DNA from: CAYTKU01 sp964550845
GTDB lineage: Bacteria > Patescibacteriota > Patescibacteriia > Magasanikbacterales > UBA922
NCBI GenBank assembly: GCA_964550845.1
Contig: CAZKAD010000046.1
Coordinates: 1-7,580 of the forward strand
DNA: 7,580 bases
Direction of reading: 5' to 3'
Shown here piece by piece: positions 1-5,387 of the stretch; position 1 is the stretch's first letter, and every line of letters begins with the position of its first letter. Both the position numbers and the translations under genes were made by a program. Below the pieces are notes generated by a model. It saw nothing but the letters and a program-made list of their open reading frames with translations, searched no databases and was not told where the DNA came from.

Positions 1-33
1 TTTTTTGTACCCGAGAACCATGGATTGAACTGA

Positions 34-62
34 TAGACAAAATATAATCAATACGTTACACT
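34..62 (+). promoter_or_regulatory. Predicted sigma70-type promoter of the HAD-Nudix-methyltransferase operon
   Basis: A -35-like TAGACA (34-39) and a -10-like TACACT (57-62) are separated by exactly 17 nt. The same two hexamers with the same spacing occur upstream of the lipoprotein gene at 5318-5346, and 23 of the 29 positions agree, which supports the call. A perfect TATAAT at 43-48 is an alternative -10 but has no good -35 partner. The leader to the HAD start at 135 is about 65 nt and has no Shine-Dalgarno sequence. The T-run at 1-6 may be the tail of an upstream terminator. Confidence 0.5.
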
Positions 63-134
63 AAGAGTACTTTTTTGCTCCAAAAATTATACTTATTAAT
101 AATCTGAAGAAACTAATGTAAATATTTTTGAAAT

Positions 135-752
135 ATGGAAAATAGTAACCTAATTACCACCTGTATCTTTGACTGCTTTGGTGTTATCTATGATCCATTT
201 TTAATGGGATGGTATAAAGATCATAGTACCAAACATGACTTTGTAGATGAAAAACTTCACGAGGTATTAAAACAGTTTGACCTTGGTAAATTATCAGAAG
301 AGGATGTTCTTGATCACTTTTCGAAGTATAAAGGGATTACACTGAACAAAACTGACCTCCGTGATCATATCGATACATATCTGAGACTTGATACAAAGCT
401 CGTAGATATGATAAAGCAACTTAAAGATGGTGGGTATAAGACAGTGCTTTTATCTAATGCAAATCACACTTTCTTTGATAGAAAGATTTATCCTACTTTC
501 CCACAATTTAAAGATATTTTTGATGAAATAATTATATCTTCACAGGTAGGAATGGTAAAACCTGAACCGGATATCTTTTTGTATACTCTTGAAAAAACAA
601 ATACAAAACCAGAGGAAGCACTCTTTATCGATGATAGCAAATCAAATGTAGAGGCTGCTATGAAATTGGGTATAAATGGTTATTTGTATACAAATTCAGA
701 TGATTTTATAAGTTTTCTAAGATTGAATAAGAATATTGATATTAACTTATAA
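135..752 (+). CDS. HAD-superfamily hydrolase (HAD-IA, YihX/haloacid-dehalogenase-like)
   Basis: This 205-residue cytoplasmic protein shows the four HAD motifs in order. Motif I is FDCFGVIYD with nucleophile Asp13. Motif II is LLSNAN with Ser107. Motif III is GMVKPEPDIF with Lys142. Motif IV is FIDDS with Asp166 and Asp167. A helical cap of the C1 type fits residues about 20-95. The length is normal for HAD-IA phosphatases. Family members usually dephosphorylate sugar phosphates or nucleotides, but the exact substrate cannot be read from sequence. The residue two after Asp13 is Phe instead of the usual general-acid Asp, as in YihX-like or dehalogenase-like members, so a non-phosphatase activity is possible. 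It is the first gene of a three-gene operon; the Nudix gene starts 4 nt after its stop. The ATG has no Shine-Dalgarno sequence, only an A/T-rich leader. The family call is firm, the reaction is not. Confidence 0.9.
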   Translation: MENSNLITTCIFDCFGVIYDPFLMGWYKDHSTKHDFVDEKLHEVLKQFDLGKLSEEDVLDHFSKYKGITLNKTDLRDHIDTYLRLDTKLVDMIKQLKDGGYKTVLLSNANHTFFDRKIYPTFPQFKDIFDEIIISSQVGMVKPEPDIFLYTLEKTNTKPEEALFIDDSKSNVEAAMKLGINGYLYTNSDDFISFLRLNKNIDINL

Positions 753-756
753 CTCT

Positions 757-1170
757 ATGGAAAATAGACCAAAAGTAGGAGTTGGCGTAGTTGTAATGAA
801 AGATGGTAAAGTGCTTTTAGGAAAAAGAAAAAATGCTCATGGTGAAGGTTCATGGTGTTTTCCAGGAGGACATTTGGAGTTTGGTGAATCATGGGAACAG
901 TGTGCAAGAAGAGAAGTTCTTGAAGAAACCTCACTCACGATCAAAAATATCCGTTTTGGTACGGTGACTAATGATATCTTTGAAAAGGAGGAAAAGCACT
1001 ATATCACTCTTTTTATGCTCTCTGAGCCAGAAGCAGGAGAAGTACAACTTATGGAACCAGAGAAATGTGAGAGGTGGGAATGGTTTGAATGGGATAATTT
1101 GCCTCGGCCACTCTTCGTCCCAATTGAAAATGCATTGCGTATAGGATATAATCCGTTTCACTCAGAGTAA
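757..1170 (+). CDS. Nudix hydrolase, NUDT15 (MTH2)-like
   Basis: I place the start at the ATG at 757, four nt after the HAD stop. The in-frame TTG at 736 would overlap the HAD gene and add seven non-conserved residues. The product is then 137 residues, a single Nudix domain. The Nudix box spans residues 38-60: GHLEFGE, then seven residues, then REVLEE, ending TSL. The family glycine near the end of the box is Ser59, and human NUDT15 also diverges here. The protein matches my recollection of NUDT15 along its length: VGVGVV at the N terminus, LLGKRK, PGGHLEFGE, EPEKCE-WEW, and a C-terminal YNPF like YDPF. NUDT15 relatives hydrolyse nucleoside triphosphates, including modified ones, to the monophosphate and pyrophosphate, so a cytoplasmic pool-sanitising role is likely. 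It is the middle gene of the operon. Confidence 0.92.
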   Translation: MENRPKVGVGVVVMKDGKVLLGKRKNAHGEGSWCFPGGHLEFGESWEQCARREVLEETSLTIKNIRFGTVTNDIFEKEEKHYITLFMLSEPEAGEVQLMEPEKCERWEWFEWDNLPRPLFVPIENALRIGYNPFHSE

Positions 1171-1179
1171 AAGCTACCT

Positions 1180-1827
1180 ATGCAAACGAATGAACACTAC
1201 TGGAATGAAGCTCTCAAAAGATATGCCACAAAAGATTGGGTGAATAAACCAACTCTCTTTGCGGAGCAAATAACACAATACCTTCTCATAAATGGAGATT
1301 TATTAGAATTAGGATCAGGCCAGGGACAGGATGCTCTATATTTTGCAAGAGAAGGACTTTCTGTTACTGCGACAGATTTAGTAGATACGGGTTTGACGGA
1401 ATGCGAAGCCAAAGCAAAGACCGAAAATTTGCCAATAAAATTTCAGATCGTAGATATTGGGAAACCGCTTCCTTTTGTTGATAATACCTTTGATATTGTT
1501 TATTCTCATCTTGGACTACACTATCTGAACAAAGATGGGACAGAGAAACTCTTTAAAGAGATTCATCGAGTTTTAAAGCCAAATGGAATATTGGCAAGTC
1601 TTTTTAATACGGTTGAAGATCCAGAGATACATTCAGATGGTTTTGAAAAGATAGAAGAAAATTATTATCGTGAAGTTGCCTTTGACTTTTATAAAAGATT
1701 TTTTTCTGTGGAAGAAACTCAGCAATTGATTGAAGGACTCTTTGAACCACTACTTTTGGATAATAAAGGAGAAACGTATAAAGATGAAATTAAAACTCTT
1801 ATTCGATTAGTCGCAAGAAAAATATAA
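1180..1827 (+). CDS. Class I SAM-dependent methyltransferase
   Basis: The 215-residue protein has a Rossmann-fold methyltransferase core. Motif I is LLELGSGQG (residues 41-49), which binds S-adenosylmethionine. The acidic residue at the end of strand beta2 is Asp66 in SVTATDL. Motif II is FDIVYSHLGLHYL around Asp105, and the post-core segment LKPNGIL lies at 132-138. The GQGQDALYFA pattern resembles TehB- or thiopurine-methyltransferase-like small-molecule enzymes more than rRNA or protein methyltransferases. The substrate is unknown. It starts 9 nt after the Nudix stop and is the last gene of the operon. No Shine-Dalgarno sequence precedes the ATG. The first candidate terminator is about 125 nt downstream. 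Confidence 0.9.
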   Translation: MQTNEHYWNEALKRYATKDWVNKPTLFAEQITQYLLINGDLLELGSGQGQDALYFAREGLSVTATDLVDTGLTECEAKAKTENLPIKFQIVDIGKPLPFVDNTFDIVYSHLGLHYLNKDGTEKLFKEIHRVLKPNGILASLFNTVEDPEIHSDGFEKIEENYYREVAFDFYKRFFSVEETQQLIEGLFEPLLLDNKGETYKDEIKTLIRLVARKI

Positions 1828-1832
1828 ATTTG

Positions 1833-1855
1833 GTGAACATGTGAACGATGTGAAC
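1833..1855 (+). repeat. Short tandem repeat of GTGAAC
   Basis: GTGAAC occurs three times at 1833-1838, 1841-1846 and 1850-1855, starting 6 nt after the methyltransferase stop. The last two copies sit in a longer direct repeat, ATGTGAAC followed by G and the same eight bases. It could be a small protein-binding array or chance slippage. Confidence 0.4.
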
Positions 1856-1910
1856 TTTATCCAGAATGGAGACTACACAGTCATGGTTGAGAATTTTAGT
1901 AAATATTTCA

Positions 1911-1949
1911 GATTCCCAGTTCTAACGTCAGGTGTTACTCGCTCCACCA
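1911..1949 (+). other. tRNA-like 3' end remnant (not an intact tRNA)
   Basis: The stretch contains GTTCTAAC, similar to a T-loop, and ends in ACTCGCTCCACCA, like the acceptor 3' strand plus CCA of a tRNA or tmRNA. An intrinsic terminator follows 4 nt later. No complementary 5' acceptor strand (GCGAGT or GGAGCGA) exists between 1828 and 1910, and no D-arm or anticodon arm folds properly, so a functional tRNA is not supported. It may be a decayed tRNA-Gly-like gene, an integration scar or coincidence. The rest of the 227-nt gap (1828-2054) holds the terminator at 1954-1976 and the promoter of the next gene. Confidence 0.2.
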
Positions 1950-1953
1950 AAAA

Positions 1954-1976
1954 TTCCATATCTATGGGATTTTTTT
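1954..1976 (+). terminator. Weak intrinsic terminator after the methyltransferase operon
   Basis: TTCCAT (1954-1959) pairs with ATGGGA (1964-1969), with one G-U pair, around the tetraloop ATCT, followed by seven T residues (1970-1976). The stem is only 6 bp, so it is weaker than the other terminators in the window. Confidence 0.5.
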
Positions 1977-2016
1977 ATATAAATAAGGAGGACTTTTTTC
2001 GGAAACACTTTTTTGG

Positions 2017-2022
2017 TATACT
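2017..2022 (+). promoter_or_regulatory. Predicted -10 element for the first propeller gene
   Basis: TATACT matches the -10 consensus at five of six positions and lies 32 nt before the ATG at 2055, leaving a leader of about 26 nt. The -35 region is only a T-tract (1994-1999) with no recognisable hexamer. Two similar T-tract units, ACTTTTTTCGG (1992-2002) and ACTTTTTTGG (2007-2016), form an imperfect direct repeat just upstream. The leader has no Shine-Dalgarno sequence. Confidence 0.4.
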
Positions 2023-2054
2023 GAAAGTAAATTTGTACATAGATTCATCATTTT

Positions 2055-3242
2055 ATGAATAGACAACAATCAAGATATATTATTTTTGGTACTACAATTT
2101 TTTTTGTAGCTATTACTGCGGGTATTATTGGATATAAGATTGGTTTATCAGATTCAACTATTTTGACAAATCATGTTATTCAACCTTCTAACACAGCATC
2201 CTCAACTCCTGATCGTCAAGAGGATCGTGTGAAAACATCCGATATAACAGAAAAAAATAATGAACAGGTTCGTATCACTAAAGAGGGTGTTGTATTTACC
2301 GATAAAATGGGTCATGAATCTTTGGTATTAGAGAATAAATTATTTGTTGAGGGAGATGTACAAAATTCTTTTGATCAAGTTATATATAACAAAGCAATAC
2401 TTTCTCCGAATGGAGAATGGATTGCAACGATGGGTGCTTGTTGGGAAGAGAGCTGTACTTATTTGTATAACGTAAATACAAAACAACAACATCTTGCTTC
2501 TCATAGTGGAAGTAATATCTTTTGGAAAGATACTGGAATCCTAAGGATTGAAGGACCATGTTTTACCCCAAGAGAAGTGGCCTGTGGTCCTTTTGAATCC
2601 GTTGATAGTGAAAGACCTTGGGTACTGTTTTCAATTCCTACCGAAGAACAGATTCAATTATTGTTACAAGCGAGTATAGTTAAAGAAGAATTTAATGAAT
2701 TATATGGACAAGGGATGTATGGACCGAAAACAGTTGAGATAGATGAAGTTGTTCCTCTTGATGAAAAAACAGTAAGACTTATTCTTTGTCATTCGCCAGG
2801 AGCTGGATGCTGGATTCTTCCTTATTATATAGATCTAGATGTGAGTAATTCAGAAAAAAAATTATCTCAAATGGATAAAAATATTCATGAGTTATTTATA
2901 GAATCGATGGCTTTGGTCTATTCGCCTGATCTTACAAAAGTAGCCACAGTTAAAATGGATGTACTCCCAGAAAATTTTATTAAACAAACAACATATGTTG
3001 TAAATTTACGGGATTTTTCAGTATCGATAAAGAAAGAAGCAAAAGAAGGGGAGTTATTTATGTACGCGTGTGATCCTTATTTCCCTCGGTTTGATTACCC
3101 CTCTGATAGAATAAAGTGGGTAAATAACGAATTACAAGTTGAATATATCAAGATATCAGATGTAATGAGTTCTACTGATACGCTAGCTAAAAATTGTATG
3201 AAAACGTTCTTAAATCTTTATTTGAATACAGCAAGTAATTAG
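2055..3242 (+). CDS. Membrane-anchored, beta-propeller-like extracytoplasmic protein, unknown function
   Basis: I do not recognise a named family for this 395-residue protein. Residues about 8-30 form one hydrophobic segment after a short basic N terminus, a signal anchor, followed by a Ser/Thr/Asn/Asp-rich linker to about residue 72. The remaining 320 residues should lie outside the membrane. Two segments resemble TolB/PD40-type propeller blades: ILSPNGEWIATMG near 115-127 and VYSPDLTKVATVKMD near 288-302, each followed by a strand pattern such as YLYNVNT or YVVNLRD. There are eight cysteines, all in the outer domain, most in close pairs: 129/134, 169/177, 245/252, and then 339 and 381. That suggests disulfides. 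The C terminus resembles that of the downstream protein at 3583-4590. The gene stands alone, with its own -10 element and a strong terminator. Its stop is TAG, unlike its neighbours. Confidence 0.75.
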   Translation: MNRQQSRYIIFGTTIFFVAITAGIIGYKIGLSDSTILTNHVIQPSNTASSTPDRQEDRVKTSDITEKNNEQVRITKEGVVFTDKMGHESLVLENKLFVEGDVQNSFDQVIYNKAILSPNGEWIATMGACWEESCTYLYNVNTKQQHLASHSGSNIFWKDTGILRIEGPCFTPREVACGPFESVDSERPWVLFSIPTEEQIQLLLQASIVKEEFNELYGQGMYGPKTVEIDEVVPLDEKTVRLILCHSPGAGCWILPYYIDLDVSNSEKKLSQMDKNIHELFIESMALVYSPDLTKVATVKMDVLPENFIKQTTYVVNLRDFSVSIKKEAKEGELFMYACDPYFPRFDYPSDRIKWVNNELQVEYIKISDVMSSTDTLAKNCMKTFLNLYLNTASN

Positions 3243-3275
3243 TCCTCACTTTTTCCACTACTTGACTCAGGGCAT

Positions 3276-3304
3276 AACACCACTCTTTCGAGTGGTGTTT
3301 CTTT
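3276..3304 (+). terminator. Strong intrinsic terminator after the first propeller gene
   Basis: AACACCACTC (3276-3285) pairs perfectly with GAGTGGTGTT (3290-3299) around a TTTC loop, giving a 10-bp stem followed by TCTTTT. It ends beside the stop of the converging DUF1801 remnant at 3305, but there is no A-tract on the other side to make it a good terminator for the minus strand. Confidence 0.85.
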
Positions 3305-3490
3305 TCACTCCATTGACTTCATACCAATAACGCCAGGAGCTTTGTTCGCAATTTGGAGCACTTTTTCTAGTGTATTCAAATTTACATCCTCAATTTTTTT
3401 GAAGCGGATACAACTTTTTCCCACGCTGACTTTACCAAGTTTTTTTTCATATTTTTCAGCAACATACTCTTTGCCGTCCACAGCATACAC
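3305..3490 (-). pseudogene. Truncated DUF1801-family remnant (C-terminal part only)
   Basis: The minus-strand frame encodes 61 residues from a GTG at 3490, with LGKVSVGKSCIRFKK (18-32) followed by IEDVNLNTLEKVL. This pattern is typical of the C-terminal third of DUF1801 proteins, which usually run about 110-150 residues. The N-terminal part with the core beta-strands is missing. Going upstream, the frame continues for only six more codons before a TAA. The DNA beyond that is the promoter of the next plus-strand gene. No ribosome binding site is visible. I read it as a decaying fragment left between two propeller genes. It is the only gene here with a TGA stop and the only one on the minus strand. 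A functional short protein is possible but less likely. Confidence 0.6.
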
Positions 3491-3532
3491 AGATATATAG
3501 AATTTGCTTTATTCGTTGCAAACATGTTTTTT

Positions 3533-3560
3533 TTGTCGAGTCCTAAGTTTATGATATAAT
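3533..3560 (+). promoter_or_regulatory. Predicted sigma70-type promoter for the second propeller gene
   Basis: A perfect TATAAT (3555-3560) lies 16 nt after TTGTCG (3533-3538). The ATG is at 3583, so transcription probably begins near 3567 and the leader is only about 16 nt. That leader ends TAAATATTTTTT directly before the ATG and has no Shine-Dalgarno sequence. Confidence 0.7.
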
Positions 3561-3582
3561 AACCTCAATCTAAATATTTTTT

Positions 3583-4590
3583 ATGAAATCTTTGAAACTT
3601 TGGCTTGGTGTAGCGTTGGGATTTCTTCTCATTGCCAGTTTATTTATCTTGTACGGTCAATTTACTACAAAAAAAGATTCGCATAGACGAGAATCTCGTC
3701 AAGACTTTGTTTCAAGTACTCAAATTGTAACTTCAGAACCTATTGATGCGGCAAAAGTAACAAGTACAAACCCAACCAAAGCCGAGAGTAATATACCATC
3801 TGATATTGTTTTTACTTCTACTACACTCACGTTTGATAGCGAGTGGGTACTCGATATTTATGATTATCAAGAAAAAGGGCCGTATGTTATTTTTTCTGCC
3901 TATAAAGATGCCGATAAATACTATGGAATTTTTCGCTTTGATCGAGCTACCAATGAAGTCAAAACACTCTACTCGCAAGTAAAACAAATGGGAGCAATTG
4001 GATATCCAAGTTTCAATAGTTTTTCTTTTGCGAGAATTCGAGTTTCTCCTGATGAGCAGAAATTCTTTTTTGTTGTACCTCCTACTTTTTATTTTTCAAA
4101 AAATATAATAGTTATGGATATGGAAGGAAGAGAAGTTTCTTTTACTCCTCCTGAAAAAGCCGAACAATTAGATTGGTTTAAAAATACACATCTTTCTTAT
4201 CGCCCACCTCTTTCATATCGAGAAAAACAATATCTAGAAATTATTGATATTACAACTGGAGTAACTTCAACTACAAAAATTCCGCTCAATGATTGGTCTT
4301 CAAATCAACAGGTAAATCCTTCTGCGACCGCGTATGCTGTTGTAGAGGCACACCAAGGAAAAATATTTGGTCAGGAATATACATGTGCGGGTTTTTATGT
4401 TGATATGGTAGTATATTCATACCCTGATGGGAAAGAATTATTTCGTATAAAAGATTTGCATGGTGCCTATTACCGTTGGCTGAGTAACGGGGAGTTGCAG
4501 TATGTGTATCAAAAAATTTCACCAGAAGACTTGCAAAATTGTAAAGATATCAAAAGCCCGATAGAAAGGGGAATCTATACACCAAATTAA
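3583..4590 (+). CDS. Membrane-anchored, beta-propeller-like extracytoplasmic protein, paralogue of the upstream gene
   Basis: The 335-residue protein begins with a basic N terminus and a hydrophobic anchor (about 5-24), followed by a Ser/Thr-rich polar linker to about 75. The outer part is beta-rich. RVSPDEQKFFFVV (153-165) and NIIVMDMEGREV (174-185) resemble a TolB/PD40-like blade, and DMVVYSYPDGKELFRI (274-289) resembles another blade edge. The C-terminal segment YRWLSNGELQYVYQKIS, with an NC shortly after, parallels IKWVNNELQVEYIKIS and a later NC in the protein at 2055-3242. The two are therefore probably diverged paralogues. Only two cysteines are present (268 and 320), probably one disulfide matching the last pair of the longer protein. 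The gene is monocistronic, with a clear promoter and terminator. No specific function can be assigned; a cell-surface binding role is a guess. Confidence 0.75.
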   Translation: MKSLKLWLGVALGFLLIASLFILYGQFTTKKDSHRRESRQDFVSSTQIVTSEPIDAAKVTSTNPTKAESNIPSDIVFTSTTLTFDSEWVLDIYDYQEKGPYVIFSAYKDADKYYGIFRFDRATNEVKTLYSQVKQMGAIGYPSFNSFSFARIRVSPDEQKFFFVVPPTFYFSKNIIVMDMEGREVSFTPPEKAEQLDWFKNTHLSYRPPLSYREKQYLEIIDITTGVTSTTKIPLNDWSSNQQVNPSATAYAVVEAHQGKIFGQEYTCAGFYVDMVVYSYPDGKELFRIKDLHGAYYRWLSNGELQYVYQKISPEDLQNCKDIKSPIERGIYTPN

Positions 4591-4606
4591 GGCGATTCTA
4601 TAATTC

Positions 4607-4637
4607 AAAAAAACAGTCGCTGCACGGCTGTTTTTTT
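4607..4637 (+). terminator. Intrinsic, probably bidirectional terminator
   Basis: A7 plus CAGTCG (4607-4619) pairs with CGGCTG plus T7 (4625-4637) around the loop CTGCA, with one G-U pair. The A-tract on one side and T-tract on the other would let it work from both strands, although no minus-strand gene converges here. Confidence 0.85.
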
Positions 4638-4702
4638 GTTATTCTTCTACTGGTAAGACCATTTTAGATGTGGTAGGATTCATTTATCTTGGATATTCAA
4701 AT

Positions 4703-5287
4703 ATGTCAAAAATTTTACGAGTATTAAAATATTTCTTCTTTTTCGGGGTTTTATTTTTTGTTATCTCAGCTCTGGCAATTGTCTTTGATGGTCTTATTGA
4801 TAACATTAAAAAAAGCGATGCGATCGTAATTCTCGGCAATAAGGTAGAGCGAACGGGCGAACCTTCTGTAAGGTTAGCAAATAGGCTTGATAGGGGAGCT
4901 GAACTTTACAAAGTCAGTATTGCTCCTCTTATTATTGTAACTGGCGCAGTAGGAATAGAAGGCTTTGATGAAGCTAAAGTCATGAAGGAATACCTCGTTC
5001 AAAAAGGTATTCCCGAAAATGCAATTATTGTCGATTCACAAGGGGGTGATACATTTGCAAGTAGCAAAAATACCAAGAAAATTTTAGAGGAAAAGAATCT
5101 TGATTCAGTTTTGGTCGTGAGTAGTTATTATCATATTTCTCGAACAGTACTTGCATTCAAAAAAAGTGATATTGAGGAAGTGCATTCAGCTCATGGAGTA
5201 TTGAACATAGAAATGCGAGATGTATATTCCATACCACGAGAAGTTTTAGGATTTTATTATTATTTGTTCAGAAATTATAGTAAATAA
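4703..5287 (+). CDS. Membrane-anchored DUF218 (SanA/YdcF/ElyC-like) protein
   Basis: I choose the ATG at 4703, giving 194 residues; an in-frame GTG at 4670 would only add 11 residues before the basic, hydrophobic N terminus. Residues about 9-28 form one membrane anchor. The DUF218 domain follows: DAIVILGNKV (39-48), RLDRGAELY (61-69), LIIVTGAVG (76-84), DEAKVMKEYLV (89-99), DSQGGDTFASSKNT (111-124) and VSSYYHISRT (139-148). These match the family's Asp-x-Ile-Val-x-Leu-Gly start, its DEAxxM segment and its S-x-x-x-H-x-x-R motif with His144 and Arg147. E. coli SanA and ElyC relatives affect envelope integrity or peptidoglycan and lipid-carrier metabolism; their biochemistry is not settled. An envelope role outside the membrane is inferred. 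No clear promoter is visible in the 65-nt upstream gap. Confidence 0.88.
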   Translation: MSKILRVLKYFFFFGVLFFVISALAIVFDGLIDNIKKSDAIVILGNKVERTGEPSVRLANRLDRGAELYKVSIAPLIIVTGAVGIEGFDEAKVMKEYLVQKGIPENAIIVDSQGGDTFASSKNTKKILEEKNLDSVLVVSSYYHISRTVLAFKKSDIEEVHSAHGVLNIEMRDVYSIPREVLGFYYYLFRNYSK

Positions 5288-5317
5288 GTATGTCTCATCC
5301 CGCACGGGTACAGTTGG

Positions 5318-5346
5318 TAGACAAAAACTCAGCAATAGTTTACACT
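5318..5346 (+). promoter_or_regulatory. Predicted sigma70-type promoter for the lipoprotein gene
   Basis: TAGACA (5318-5323) and TACACT (5341-5346) are spaced by 17 nt, identical in both hexamers and spacing to the promoter at 34-62. TAATAT (5349-5354) is an alternative -10 without a good -35. A small GC-rich dyad, CCC-GCAC-GGG (5299-5308), lies just upstream and lacks a T-run, so it is not a terminator. The leader to the ATG at 5388 is about 35 nt with no Shine-Dalgarno sequence. Confidence 0.55.
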
Positions 5347-5387
5347 GGTAATATGACCTTTGTCTTAATAAATAATCCGAAATTAAT

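Noticed and set aside
736..756. TTG start extending the Nudix protein by seven residues
   Set aside because: It overlaps the HAD stop and adds residues not conserved in the family; the ATG at 757 fits the operon spacing.
1911..1932. Integron attC site (TCTAAC-like core)
   Set aside because: No paired inverted core or integrase is present, and neighbouring genes have their own promoters and terminators, unlike cassettes.
1868..1949. Intact 82-nt tRNA with GGAG...CTCCACCA ends
   Set aside because: Only four acceptor pairs form, and the D, anticodon and T arms do not fold with conserved residues.
1841..2062. GTG-initiated 73-codon plus-strand frame
   Set aside because: It crosses the tRNA-like remnant, the terminator and the promoter of the next gene, overlaps that gene's start, and its composition is not protein-like.
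3243..3307. Read-through of the DUF1801 TGA as glycine (genetic code 25)
   Set aside because: The extension would run through a strong terminator and adds no family sequence; nothing else indicates a recoded TGA.
4670..4702. GTG start extending the DUF218 protein by 11 residues
   Set aside because: The ATG at 4703 directly precedes the basic-then-hydrophobic anchor; the extra residues look non-coding.
5299..5308. Terminator after the DUF218 gene
   Set aside because: The stem is only 3-4 bp and there is no T-run after it.
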